This document shows positions 26,249 to 38,200 of a stretch of DNA of 64,000 nucleotides, piece after piece. The notes below the pieces were generated by a model, which saw only the letters and a list, made by a program, of their open reading frames with translations, searched no databases and had not been told where the DNA came from. How positions within the stretch are numbered: the stretch's first letter is position 1; every line of letters begins with the position of its first letter. Both the position numbers and the translations under genes were made by a program. Origin of the DNA: Xestospongia bergquistia (lineage: Eukaryota > Porifera > Demospongiae > Haplosclerida > Petrosiidae); assembly GCA_963965975.1 (NCBI GenBank), contig OZ014415.1, positions 5,833,001 to 5,897,000 on the forward strand, given 5' to 3'.

Positions 26249-29200
26249 TAAGAGATAAAAGTTGTTGAATCAATTCCTCTTTCTCTTCATCAATTGATAA
26301 TGCCAGCTCTTTAAGACGTTCGTTCAAATCCTCAACACATTGTGCTAATGTTTCACTTCCACTGTTACTACGTGATTTTACCATATCATTATCAACTGAT
26401 AGCATGTGTGGTGGTAAAGACATAGGACCTACATTAGCTAGATGGTTCAATGTCACATGATGGTCATCCATGTTACTGGACCGATCCAGACTACTCCTTG
26501 AAGACGTACTGTGTATACTAGTTCGTGATGATGTGCGATATATGGTCACAGGTAAAGGGATGTCTGAAGAATATGAACGTTCTACAGTTGTAGTTGGATA
26601 AGAATAACGTGAAGTAGATGTACCATTAGACACTGAAGATCTATCATTAGTTCTGCTAATAGAGTCAGAGCTACCTGGTCTCTGCCCTTCAAAGATTGGT
26701 TTACTTCTTGTCACTGAGACAGTGGCGTTCGTACTAGTATCAGCTGTCTGTGGTCTCTGTTTACTTTTGTTTGACTGAGAGCTTCTATAACTGTGTTCTG
26801 TTTTTGAAGGTCTAGAGTAACTAATACTTTCCTGCGTAATTTGACTTCCATTAGGATAGATGTGTTCACTTGATAAAGAGTGTCTCATGGTGTTTCTAGT
26901 ACTAGCGCTGCGAGGATCTCTTTGTAATGTTTGTGTTAAATTAAGATGAGCATCAGAAACAGATCGTTTTGGTCTTAGTGTCTCTGACTGCCTTCTAGAA
27001 ACATTACCTCTGTCGATTTTACTGGAACTCAGTGAGCCTAGATTGTCATATGATTCATCCCAATACATAGAATTTTCTTCTTTCTGTTCAGTTCCAAGGA
27101 TTGTGTTCCTCAGTTTTCTTTTTGCTTCATGTTGATGAATCATTCTAAAATGTTGGAGATAGGATTTTAATTTGTGGTCTTCCTGGCCATTGGCAAGTTT
27201 CATGAGGTCTATGGTACCCCGTGAAATACCCAAATGAGTCTTGGCAGTACTGAATGCTACCTCAAGACATTGTATAGGTGATAAGTTAGATAATTCCTGC
27301 AAAATAAGAAAAAAAATGTCAACAATTTATCCTAGATGGATAGTTGCATGGTCTACATGATATGATGATAATGAAATTGTTAATATAATCATTATTTTTA
27401 AAATAAAGTTAGCATTTAAGTTTATAGATATTACATAATATTAACTTAATTGCTATATTAAATGTATTAACTTACATTGCTATATTATATATATTAACTT
27501 AATTGCTATATTAAATATATTAACTTAATTGCTATATTACATATATTAATTTAATTGCTATATTACATATATTAACTTAATTGCTATATTATATATATTA
27601 ACTTACATTGTTATATTACATATATTAACTTACATTGCTATATTACATATATTAACTTAATTGCTATATTACATATATTAACTTAATTGCTATATTACTT
27701 ATATTAACTTACGTTGGTGTCTATTGCTCTATTATGAACTGAGTTGACAAGATCACATAATATCATACCATCATATAAACTAAATAATAGATTATATTAT
27801 AGATTATAAATATACTTTAAAATATATCACAGGTATTAAATTAATTATTATTACATAATATATAAGTATATAGAAGTTACCTTGTATCTATAACTAATTA
27901 TTTAAATATACAGTAATTGTCTAATTTATTGCTTTTAATAACAATACATTAGTATTTTCTTGAATGAAGTGTAAAAGGTCAAAGAAACAATACCACAGTT
28001 CTATTGGAATACTTTCATTGTGTTTCTCTGTGGCATGGTACATGATGAATCCATTAAAGAGTGTTTGGGTAGTGGCAGGCACTTACTACAATGTTTTCTA
28101 ACTTAAAAATAAAATCATTGTGGGAGGCACTACAATGTAAACAGTATGACTTTTAAGGTTAACAAAACAGCTAATACGTCCTATTATTACCACACCTACC
28201 TTCCTGTTATGACTCCACCTACCTTGTATAGTCAGTGATGTTACGATGGACCACTTTACCCACCCAATCCAATACTTCCAGATCATCTTGTCGCAATGAA
28301 GTGACCCTTTGAGTTCGTTCTCGTTTATAAAATTGACTACCTTGATTATCTATAGGATATAATGAAGGGACTAGCAATAACTTTAACAGAATTACAAGAC
28401 TGTAGGACATAATGAAGGGACTAGTAATAACTGTAACATAATTACAAGACTGTAGGACATAATGAAGGGACTAGCAATAACTGTAACATAATTACAAGAC
28501 TGTAGGACATAATGAAGGGACTAGCAATAACTATAACAGAATTACAAGACTGTAGGACATAATGAAGGGACTAGTAATGACTATAACATAATTACAAGAC
28601 TGTAGGACATAATGAAGGGACTAGTAATAACTGTAACATAATTACAAGACTGTAGGACATAATGAAGGGACTAGCAATAACTGTAACATAATTACAAGAC
28701 TGTAGGACATAATGAAGGGACTAGTAATAACTATAACAGAATTACAAGACTGTAGGACATAATGAAGGGACTAGTAATGACTATAACATAATTACAAGAC
28801 TGTAGGACATAATGAAGGGACTAGCAATAACTATAACAGAATTACAAGACTGTAGGACATAATGAAGGGAGTAGTAATGACTATAACATAATTACAAGAC
28901 TGTAGGACATAATGAAGGGACTAGTAATAATTTTAACAGAATTACAAGACTGTAGGACATAATGAAGGGACTAGCAATAACTTTAACAGAATTACAAGAC
29001 TGTAGGACATAATGAAGGGACTAGCAATAACTGTAACATAATTACAAGATTGTAGGACATAATGAAGGGACTAGCGATAACTGTAATAGAATTACAAATA
29101 TCATCAACATTTCTATTCCCCAAACCCAAAACTTTCATAAACTCTAACATAGTTCTAAATATGTTAGGTGTGTGGTGCATTGCTAAGCAACATAACTTGT

Positions 29201-30321
29201 AAAAGTTGTTGATTATATTCATGAGCAAATGAATGTTGTTAATACAATTAATTATCTTTATAGTAAACATAAGAATATTGAATTCATTGCTGATAACTAT
29301 GTTGATTAAATATAAAAGTTATATGAAGTGAAAAAATCTTTCTTTATAAGTCAAGGGAATTATGCAAAAGATAGTAGCAGTTATTAATATTGTAATAAAT
29401 ATTATTTATAAATTATTTGTTAATTAGTTAATTAATATTAAGGTAAACTTTGTCTCTTTATTAGGACACATTTTGTATTGGTAGAGATACAAATAATTTA
29501 TCTTACCATTTGAAAAAGATTTCTTTACATGATGCATTAGCGACTGACAAATTGCTACAATGAGTGGGAGATTACCGTCAATAATGTCTGGAAAGAAGAT
29601 AATATACATCAACTCCAAATTTGTCACTCCACATTTAAAAATAAAACATATATCATATTTATTACCTTCAGCGTGGATTCCTTTGACGGGAAAACCCATC
29701 TCTAATAGAAATTTGAGACACATCTGCAAGTTGTCAATCTTTTGTTCTCTCATAAGAGGATTTGGATGATGACGTGGAAGAGATTGCCCAGCTAAAATGG
29801 AACGATAAATAATGTAATAATTATAAAGAAATGAAATTACAACTGTAAATGCGAGAAACACAAATGCTAACGTGTTGCTTTAAAAATGATCAGAGATATG
29901 GACATATCACAGTAAAAAATTCAAGCCTGGTCTTTAAATAGTGAGTTTTAAATTGTTTCTTTTATTAGTTATTGTGTGCATATCAATAAAATGAGCTAAC
30001 TAATATTGTCACAACAAAAACATTCAAGATGTTTAAGTTATATGATCAATTTTAGTCTCTTTATTAAACTTGTACAATGTCAAAGTTTTAGTCATAACTT
30101 ACTAATGCTTTGTGCTAATCTGATTAGTGTAGTACCATCAGCAAGATCCATTCTTAGATCAGTGACCACTCGACCAGTGTAGCCTGTTACATGAGTGAGC
30201 TGCTGATTTATCCATTTGGTTATTTCCTGGTAAACAAGAATTACATTTGAGTCATTTGTTAATAACTACTTACAGCTATCTCTTCTGCTTGAACCTGAGA
30301 CGACCGCTTTTCCCAGTTCAT
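20960..30321 (-). CDS. Tandem calponin-homology, Ser-rich, coiled-coil protein, complete
   Basis: Ten exons (transcript order 30274-30321, 30103-30226, 29666-29791, 29507-29587, 28223-28349, 27713-27779, 26249-27296, 25371-25486, 21856-21969, 20960-21031) keep phase throughout and give about 640 residues. Residues ~17-122 are a CH domain (ITKWINQQL, DLRMDLADGTTLIRLAQS, CLKFLLEMGFPVKGIHAEDI, then IDGNLP). Residues ~150-235 look like a second, divergent CH (VLDWVGKVVHRNI, LYDGMILCDLVNS, CLEVAFSTAKTHLGIS). Residues ~250-490 are Ser/Thr/Arg-rich and disordered. Residues ~500-615 are heptad-rich (LNERLKELALSIDEEKEELI, then LKEELSSVSSQLKELKEQ). CH domains of the navigator, DIXDC1 or actinin type bind actin or other cytoskeletal partners, so a cytoskeletal adaptor is inferred. 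I cannot name an orthologue, and no DIX or AAA domain is seen. Introns 4 and 6 carry splice-site-like repeats. Confidence 0.82.
22230..22527 (-). repeat. 84-bp minisatellite in an intron of the CH-domain gene
   Basis: The unit beginning tgtggtacatgtatctctac recurs at 22261, 22345, 22429 and partly at 22513, exactly 84 bases apart. Units are nearly identical. Because 84 is divisible by three, several frames stay open on both strands and mimic repetitive proteins. It lies in the 3.4 kb intron between exons 21856-21969 and 25371-25486. Confidence 0.9.
22930..23280 (+). mobile_element. Decayed SINE-like copies resembling 5S rRNA/tRNA promoters
   Basis: At about 22978-23040, gctgaagttaaacaatactg followed by gttaggg and atatgatggga resembles the internal region of 5S rRNA (GAAGCTAAGCA, GGTTAGT, TTGGATGGGA). 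A second degenerate copy, attaaagctaagcaacattg with a downstream atatgataga, is at about 23203-23250. Upstream of the first copy, gtggtcaagtggtctga looks like a tRNA or SINE A box. Too diverged to be functional genes. Confidence 0.35.
26214..26246 (-). repeat. (GA)n immediately after the exon 7 splice donor
   Basis: On the coding strand the donor gtaaga at 26248 runs straight into about 15 ga units. Reading through the donor gives an Arg-Glu repeat, which is not part of the protein in this model. Confidence 0.85.
27434..27714 (-). repeat. 26-bp minisatellite made of splice-donor-like units
   Basis: About ten to eleven units of 26-27 bases (plus strand attaacttaattgctatatt and variants) fill much of the intron between exons 27713-27779 and 26249-27296. 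On the coding strand the real donor, gtaagttaatata at 27712, is the first unit. Three further units (near 27469-27475, 27600-27606 and 27627-27633) keep an exact gtaagt, while the others read attaagt. Confidence 0.85.
28351..29097 (-). repeat. 50-bp minisatellite, 15 units, made of splice-acceptor-like units
   Basis: Units start every 50 bases from 28351 to 29051 (plus strand tgtaggacataatgaaggga, then ctagYaatRactRtaacaKaattacaagac). The array abuts the 3' splice site of exon 28223-28349. The first unit, tataggatataatgaaggg, contains the real acceptor (minus strand cattatatcctatag), while each later unit carries the near-copy cattatgtcctacag. There are no spacers, so it is a plain tandem array. 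Confidence 0.95.
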
Positions 30322-30499
30322 GCTTCAATTCTGGCTTTAGTTTGTATCTGAGCCCCACCCTATATTATAGCTCAGCTCTGTCCGTATTCGTCCGTTTATG
30401 AGATCTCAACCATTCAGCACGTGGCTTGTGTGACCACGTGTTTTGCTTCTTTATTTCTTCCATTTCACATCTTTTGCTCCGTAGCTATCCTGTTATGAG
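30322..30499. promoter_or_regulatory. Bidirectional promoter with two CACGTG boxes
   Basis: The start codons of the CH-domain gene (minus, 30321) and the TDRD1-like gene (plus, 30500) are head to head with 178 bases between them. Two CACGTG palindromes lie at 30418-30423 and 30435-30440, 17 bases apart. CACGTG is the E-box bound by bHLH-zip factors of the MYC/MAX, USF and MITF type. A tatatta stretch lies at 30361-30367. Promoter activity is inferred from position. Confidence 0.6.
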
Positions 30500-32245
30500 A
30501 TGGCTGAGCTTTCTGAGAAACCAAATATTCCTTGGACTCGTATTTCCAAAGGTTCTGGCTCTATAGCACCTGGACCGCCGAACATACATGTCAATAACCC
30601 CACTTCTATAAAGAAACGTGATAAAATATCTAAAAAATTAGCTCAGAAAATGGAGGCAATAGAAGAGACAGCGTATGACAGCTCGCCAAGGACACCTACT
30701 CCAACAGAAACGAATACGTTGTTAAGGTACTTGAATTATAGTCTTTGTGTCTATTAAATGGATTAAGAATAACTCATTGAAGGAGTAGTGCCTTAATTAA
30801 TGTTTATACATCCTTCAGATCCTTGCTAAACCTGTAGAGCAAACTTGTTTTTTTAGAAAGACAGTTTCTTGAATATTGGTCTTACTTTATTACTACAACA
30901 TTAAATCTTGGAGCATAAATTTAGCATTGAGATAGTGTTTCCTTCAATTTGCTTATTTTTTTGTGAATTCTACAAGATGTGGTCAATTTTCATATGTATT
31001 ATATATATTTATGCTAATAACAATTCAGAAGGTCTTGCATGAAATGAATTGCTACAAGAATGTACCATTGTTCAGCATGTGTTATATGGACCTCAATCTT
31101 CACATTTATTATGTGTAGATTAGACCTATTCAAGTGTTATTTAGTGTTAAATCAATCTTGAACAGTTGTCAAGATCAGCAGACAAACACAATTAAAGTCC
31201 ATTTTTGTAATATTTTTGAAGACTATATCATTAAATTTTGTATTTTTGTCATAATTTTGCTCTTATAGTCATAATGTGATATATTCTTGTACTATAGTAC
31301 TTGGAACCCAATGAAAGAAGACTATTTATCGTCCTCATTTAATTCATACAATGAGGGTCCTGGTAAATATATTCAAAGATTACCTAAAAACATTAAAACA
31401 CGTTATGTCTTGTTTGTCGATCACATTCCTGTAAAATTAACACAAGTAAGTTAAATCATCCATCCATTTCTCTTTATAAAGTTCATTCACTCGTTTATAT
31501 GTCCATTAGCATTTATCTATTCATCCATCTATCTGTGTTATTTTGTAAAGAACATTATTTATATGTGATTCTCAATAAACCCTATTCACTATTTGTATGT
31601 AATGTTGTCATGTCATTTTACTAGGAAGGTCTAAAGAATCTCTTTTCAAGAACTGGAAATGTTCAGAGAGCATCAATTATAAAACAGCAAAATTTGCAAA
31701 GAAAAACTACATTTGGGTATGCTGTACAAATTCACTTGAACATGTTAAAGTTTAAAGATCTTGTTGTAATAATATTAGTAGTTAACAAATGTTAGTTGAA
31801 TAACTTTCTTTTTTTCTAGTTTTATTGAGTACAACACAATTAAGGAAGGATTTTCAGCCATTCAAGAATTCAATAATTTTGATATGGGTGGTGGTATCAA
31901 GTTATCTGTGACTTTTTCAGAAAAACATGCTGATCTCTTCAAGACTGTGGCACATAATGGACACAACTCTCGTGATTCTCTTCAAGAAAGTGGAGGGAGA
32001 CAGCAAACCAATGATCACTCTTTATCATCTGGTGGTGATGAGTCACCTTCAGACAATGAGATTGCCCCACCCACTAATGATAGTGATTCATCTTGGACTA
32101 GTACACGTGAGTTAGAACTGTTATATTGTATTGTGATCAATAGACAATTTAGTTTTTCCATCTGGCATGCTCAGTGTACATGTATAGTATCCTACAATCA
32201 TTTGGCCATATGTTATATATATATATGTGTGTATGTGGTGTGTGA

Positions 32246-32289
<44 letters not shown>

Positions 32290-35200
32290 GTAACATGTTA
32301 TGTTTATTTTCATTGTTTTAATATATTGTTGTATGTGACCTTCAAGATTAATAAAAATTGAGTGATTTATATACAAGTTCAATCTTATCACTCTTACTGT
32401 AGTCACTCTGTAAAGAGCTTATATCAAGCATTTATGAATCTAGCATGAAAAAAATAATCGTGGGTTCTTCCCAATTTGACCTCCAACTTGTGTATTAATA
32501 ACTAACTACCTCCATAGCAACCACAGAATTATTTTGCAAAGATACAAGTGGCCTATTGTCTATAGCCAATAGACATTCATTACTGCTTTGTAATGTGAAT
32601 AGAAAACAATCAAATAGTTCATTATAATACAATTACTGTAGCAATGTAGTGCTATTTATTGAATACTTGGTATGTTGGTAGTAACTGTTATCAGATGGAT
32701 TTGATCTTTTTGAACTCTAATAGTTAAATATATTGATATAATCATATTACATATCATATTTTCTGGCCTGAAAGATGCCGCTTAATTGATTCCCTCTTTA
32801 AAGAACTAATGTTTATTAAATGTAATGCTAATGTATTAAGTTAAATAAAGCCATTTTCCAGTAATATATAAAAATAATTTGTAATAGTTATTATTAGTTA
32901 ATTAGTGTAATAGTAATAGTAATATATTACAGAGGGTCAACCCAGTAATTGTGATATTAATAGGCAAATTTTATAGTAATAGTAATAGTAATATAATTAT
33001 AATTGCCTGTAATTGACACCATGACTGGATAAGATGTGATTGCAATCCATTTTCTTTGATCTTAGACCCCTGGCATACACTATGGTCCTAATAATACCTT
33101 GTTCACTGAGCACAATTTGTGTTGTTATTCTATTGTCATATAATGTTGATATATTATTCATTTGTTTTTAATAGGTTTTTCATTCAATAAGAACAATAGT
33201 AATAATCTTTTATCATCCGAGGAACTAACAGACAATGATCCCTCATCTAATTCTCATGTCACAAGTGACTCAGCAGTAGAGAAAACAATGCAATTGTATC
33301 GTCCCATTGATTTCGCTACCAATCAAATCCTAGCTGATGCCACACCCCCTAGTACTGCACCCACAGGCTCACAGTTATGTGTTTACTGTAGTCGTGTAAG
33401 CAGTAAGAAATGCTCCCTATGTAAGACGCCATATTGTTCAGAAGCATGTCAGAAAGAGGACTGGGAAAAACATAAATTTGTTTGTAAAGTTATCCAAGGA
33501 AACAAGGTAAAATTTAATTGTAACACATTCAAAATTTTTAATGCTGCTTTAGTTAATTACTTGCAATTGCTGCACTGAACTTTAAACTGTATATAGTGCA
33601 AGTCTAATATTAAAGATAAACAAATGTAGTCTACAACTTTTATGTTAAGTTTGAGCGTAATTGTTTGGTGGATAAATTTAATGTGTAAATTAGAGTTGCA
33701 AAGAACTTTGATTCATTTTTAGTACATTAATTATGTACTGTTTTGTTACTTAGACTGTGTACAGTCAATGCCATTGTGTTTTTATTTTGAAATAGTGTTT
33801 TAGACCACTCCCTATGAACATAATTAGCAACCATTGTCCCACATTGCAGCTTAAAGTTTGATATAAAGCAATAATGACAACACAATCAATTTACTATATA
33901 CTTATATTTTGATGAGCATATCCAGTCTTTTTGGTTTGCTAATGCTACAAGAGTAATCCAGTTAATTATATAAATAACTTTATTATTATATGATGTTTAT
34001 TATTTCTTTTTCTACAAAGGTTTCATCCAGTCCTCTGTCTCCTGAGAAAGCCACTAATATGAAGTCTTTTGTATCAGGTAATAATGAACAATATGAGACA
34101 ACCCATACTTGTAATGGTAGTACTGAAACTAAGGTGACTTCTACTACTAGTACTACTAATACTACTACTTCTAATGGAGACAATGAATTTAGTAGTCTTG
34201 ATAGTAAGGCTATACTTACTAATGGCTTTCTCTCAGCTAAGCATGATAGTGAGGACTTGAGCAGTGATAATTCATCTGGTCAAGAACCGTCTTTCCGCAA
34301 AAGGTCACAATTCTCAGAATCTAGCGACGACAAGAGCTTAGAAAGCTTATCCTATACTCATCAAAATACATCAGACCTTGTAGAAACAATCCCTGGTTAT
34401 ATAACTGTGACATATAGTACACTAGCCTCTGCTTTTAAAAGTATTCCCAAAAATTATATACTACCTTCAATTGAGTTTTCTCTGCCGCCTAGGTTTCTAG
34501 CTTTTCCCACATTTATTGTCTCAAGTACTCAACTAAGTATATTTCCATTATCTCAAGAGTCTAAACTTGCCATTGACAAACTTCTTGATTACCAAGATCA
34601 GGTAGCAATTTCAACAGTTACAAAGCCACCTGATACAATTGATAGCAATAAAATTTATGGCTATATTTGTAATGGTGTGTTCTCACGTGTTGAGATATCC
34701 CACCTATCAAAAACCATAGCAATTGCCTACGACACTGGAGAGTTAATACATACACTTAACACAGACAGCCTCTTTGTATTACCGGAAGATATCTTGACCA
34801 TTCCTCCTCTACGATATCGAACAGCTATGTTCGAACTTGAGTGTTTGAATCCTAAAGTAGGAAAAGCATATTTAAGGGAGCTTATATGGGGCCAGCTGCT
34901 CATGGTACATAAAATTAATGTACTTACAAATCAACAAGGTGTATGTGTAGTCTTAGCTAGTTTTCATTCACTAGATGAGACTATTCATTACAATGATGTT
35001 GTAATGAGAAATGGGTATAGTATTAAAAAATCTAAAGTCAAATCTCTTCCCTCTTCTAATGCAACCACCTCTTCATCTTTGTCTGGGTCCACAGATACTC
35101 CAGATCTCAATGAATTAGCTAAACAATGGGGTGTGTCTCTTCCTCAGTTACGTATATTTCAACATGCACACAAAGTACCCAAATGGAGGTCAACAAGTGA

Positions 35201-38200
35201 TGATAAAACATTTACTATTTTCCCCACAAGCATAATGTCCCCAGATTGTATTTGGGCTCAAGTGTTTCACAATGATACTCATAATCTGAAGAAATTGATG
35301 GAAGATATGAATGCAGTTTATCTTAACACAACCAATGCCAGTTATGTGCCATCTAAAGGTGAAGTTTGTGCTGCAAAATTTTCTCAAGACAATTTGTTCT
35401 ATCGTGCTGAAATCCTCCGTGTACACTCCAATGGTTTTATCGATGTTCATTTCATTGACTATGGTAATAAAGAATGTATTTTGTATAAAGATTTGCGCCA
35501 TATTCGTACTGCCTTTCTTTCATTTCCAAGACAAGCTGTGTTGTTTTCATTAGCTAATGTGTTTCCTCTTGTAGCATCATTAGGTTGGAGTCATGAAGCA
35601 ACCTCTTTGTTAAATGAATTGATGTTAGAGAAGAAAACTAAAGTCGATGTTGTGTCTGAAGAAGCTTCGAAATTGTTTGTAAATGCGTACGATTTGTCTA
35701 ATCCTACTGTATTTTTTAATGACTTGTTGGTTCAAAAAGGTCTCGCAAAGGCAGAAAAAGACACACCCACAAAGACGATGAGAGGACTCAATTCTTCAAA
35801 GGGACCTGTTAAAATTGGTAGAGGCAGTGCATTTAATTGCCAAGTGTCATCCAATCAGTATCCAACCAGGTGTATGACTCAAACTGATCATCAGCCATTT
35901 GAACAAAAGCGGACAGAGTGGTCTCCACATGACAAGAGACAGACAAACAAACCCTTTGGCAAGAAACAGACCTTAGTTCAACCTTTTAACCAAAAAAACT
36001 CAGACAGTCAATTGCAGCCATCCCAGAAGAAGTCACCTAAACCTTTCAAGTGGACACCTCATAATACTTCTGACAATGAATGCAGTCAGATTTCCAATAC
36101 TGAGTCAACCAAAATGACAGACAGCAAAGCTTTGTCTGTTTGTACTTCTAATAATGGAAGTGTTCAAGTACTACCTAATGGTAGACCATCCAAGTCACTA
36201 ACAATGCCCGAGAAAGAAGTAGCCTCTGTTGTTTTACACATTAATAATCCTTTGTCATTTTATTTAACTCTAGCAAATGAAGATTCTCTAAAAGAGTTGC
36301 AAAGAATATCACTTGATATGCGAACAAGAGTACCCACTCCTCTTGATAGAATTGTTGAAGGTGCTTATTGCATTGCTAAATATTCAGGTGATGGTTGTTA
36401 TGGACGCGCTCAAATTGTACAAGTTCTTCCATCAAAGAAAGCAGTTACTGTTAGATTTCTTGACTATGGTAATACTGATGATATTTCTATATGTAACATT
36501 GGTGAGTTAGATCCTATACATAGCCACCTGCCCTACCAGGCCATACATTGTTCTCTTAATGGCGTGGTAGCTACGAATGATTCCTGGACAAAGAATGCTA
36601 TTGATTACTTTAATTCCATTGCACTTAACAAGTTCTTTATGGCAAAGAAAATAGATGAAATTGACGGCATTTATTCTGTTAAATTAACCTCTGGCTCAAT
36701 TGATGTTGCTCAGACATTAGTTACCAAAGGCTTTGCATTTTACAGCAATGCTACCAACGAGGTGCCACCACTTTTACAGAATACTACCAGTTTCTTTGAA
36801 TGTAGCACATTGCCAAATGTCATTGCACCTTTATTTAGCTCATTGGATATTGTAACTCTTCCATCTGATTTCACTCAAGTAATTCTCACTCAAGTTATAT
36901 CTCCTGATGAAATGTATTTGCATATTGCTAGTGAAGAACGTATTGCAGAGTTAGAAAAATTGTTAACATATGTTGATGATGACACTTGTGCTACTTCATT
37001 GTCTTTGCCTGTTAATTCTGTTTGTTATGCCATTTTTTCTGAAGATTCTAAATGGTATCGTGGTAAAATTGTGACATCATCCACAGATAGTTATTTTGTT
37101 CACTTTTTTGATTTCGGAAACTATGAGACAGTGTTGAAGTCTAATGTCAAATTGTGTCCTAATGAACTTCTTCATCTACCAGTACAAGCAGTCCGATGCT
37201 CTTTAAATGGAATAGTACCATCTAAAGGTAGCCCCACATGGGATCCAGCTTGTATTCAGTTTATCAATGCAAACTATACTGGTAAGATGTTACTCTGTAA
37301 GTCACTTGGATCTAGTGTTGTTGACCTTTATGATACTAGTTCAAGTGAAGATAACATTGCTGAAGTGTTGATCAGATGTGGTTATGCTAGTCGTGTAGAA
37401 AGTAGTGACACTTCCCTTACTAATACAGGTTTTCCAAATATCCAAAAAATTGCTGTTCCTTCTGCCTCACTTTCTGAATTGTTTGCAGGACAAGTATTTA
37501 TAGAAGTTGTTGTTTCTGATATTGAATCTGTCGCATATTTTTGGGTACAAAATATCACATCTGATAATATAAAAGCATTATCTACATTGGAATCTAATCT
37601 ACAAAGTTATGCCGAGTCACAACCTGAATCATTCGTACCATCTCGAGGTGATTACTGCTGTGCTTTTTTCCCTGAAGACAACAAATGGTATCGAGCCAAG
37701 ATATTAGAAATTAATAGAAATAAAGCAATTGTGTTTTACATTGATTATGGTAATATGGCTTCTGTTAATTTGAATGATATCCTTCCTATCACAAAAGAGT
37801 TAGCCGCTTTGCCACCTTTTGCATATTGTGTCTCTCTAACTAGTGAATGTCCCAGTTCTTTGCAAGCACTTACGAGCCTTAAATGCATTACAACTAATAA
37901 AATCCTTTTTATGAAAATAATTGATCAGTCTGTGAATCCACCTCAAGTCGAACTATATGATACTTCCTCTGGGGAAGATGTTAATATTGCTAAGTATTTA
38001 ATTGGCTCAGTCACAGAGGTCCCTTCTCCTATTGCATTCTGTTCAGTTTCATCCACCACATCATCTAGTTCAATAACAACATTGTCCACTGATGCTCCTG
38101 ACCCTTCTATTGTTGTGATGGAAAACCAATTGTCTTCAGTTGTTCTTCCATCAGTTGATGAATTTCAAGCTCTAATTGTGCACATAGAAAGCATCCACGA

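Noticed and set aside
28351-29097. CRISPR array.
   Set aside because: The 50-bp units are contiguous with no spacers between them, in an intron of an animal gene.
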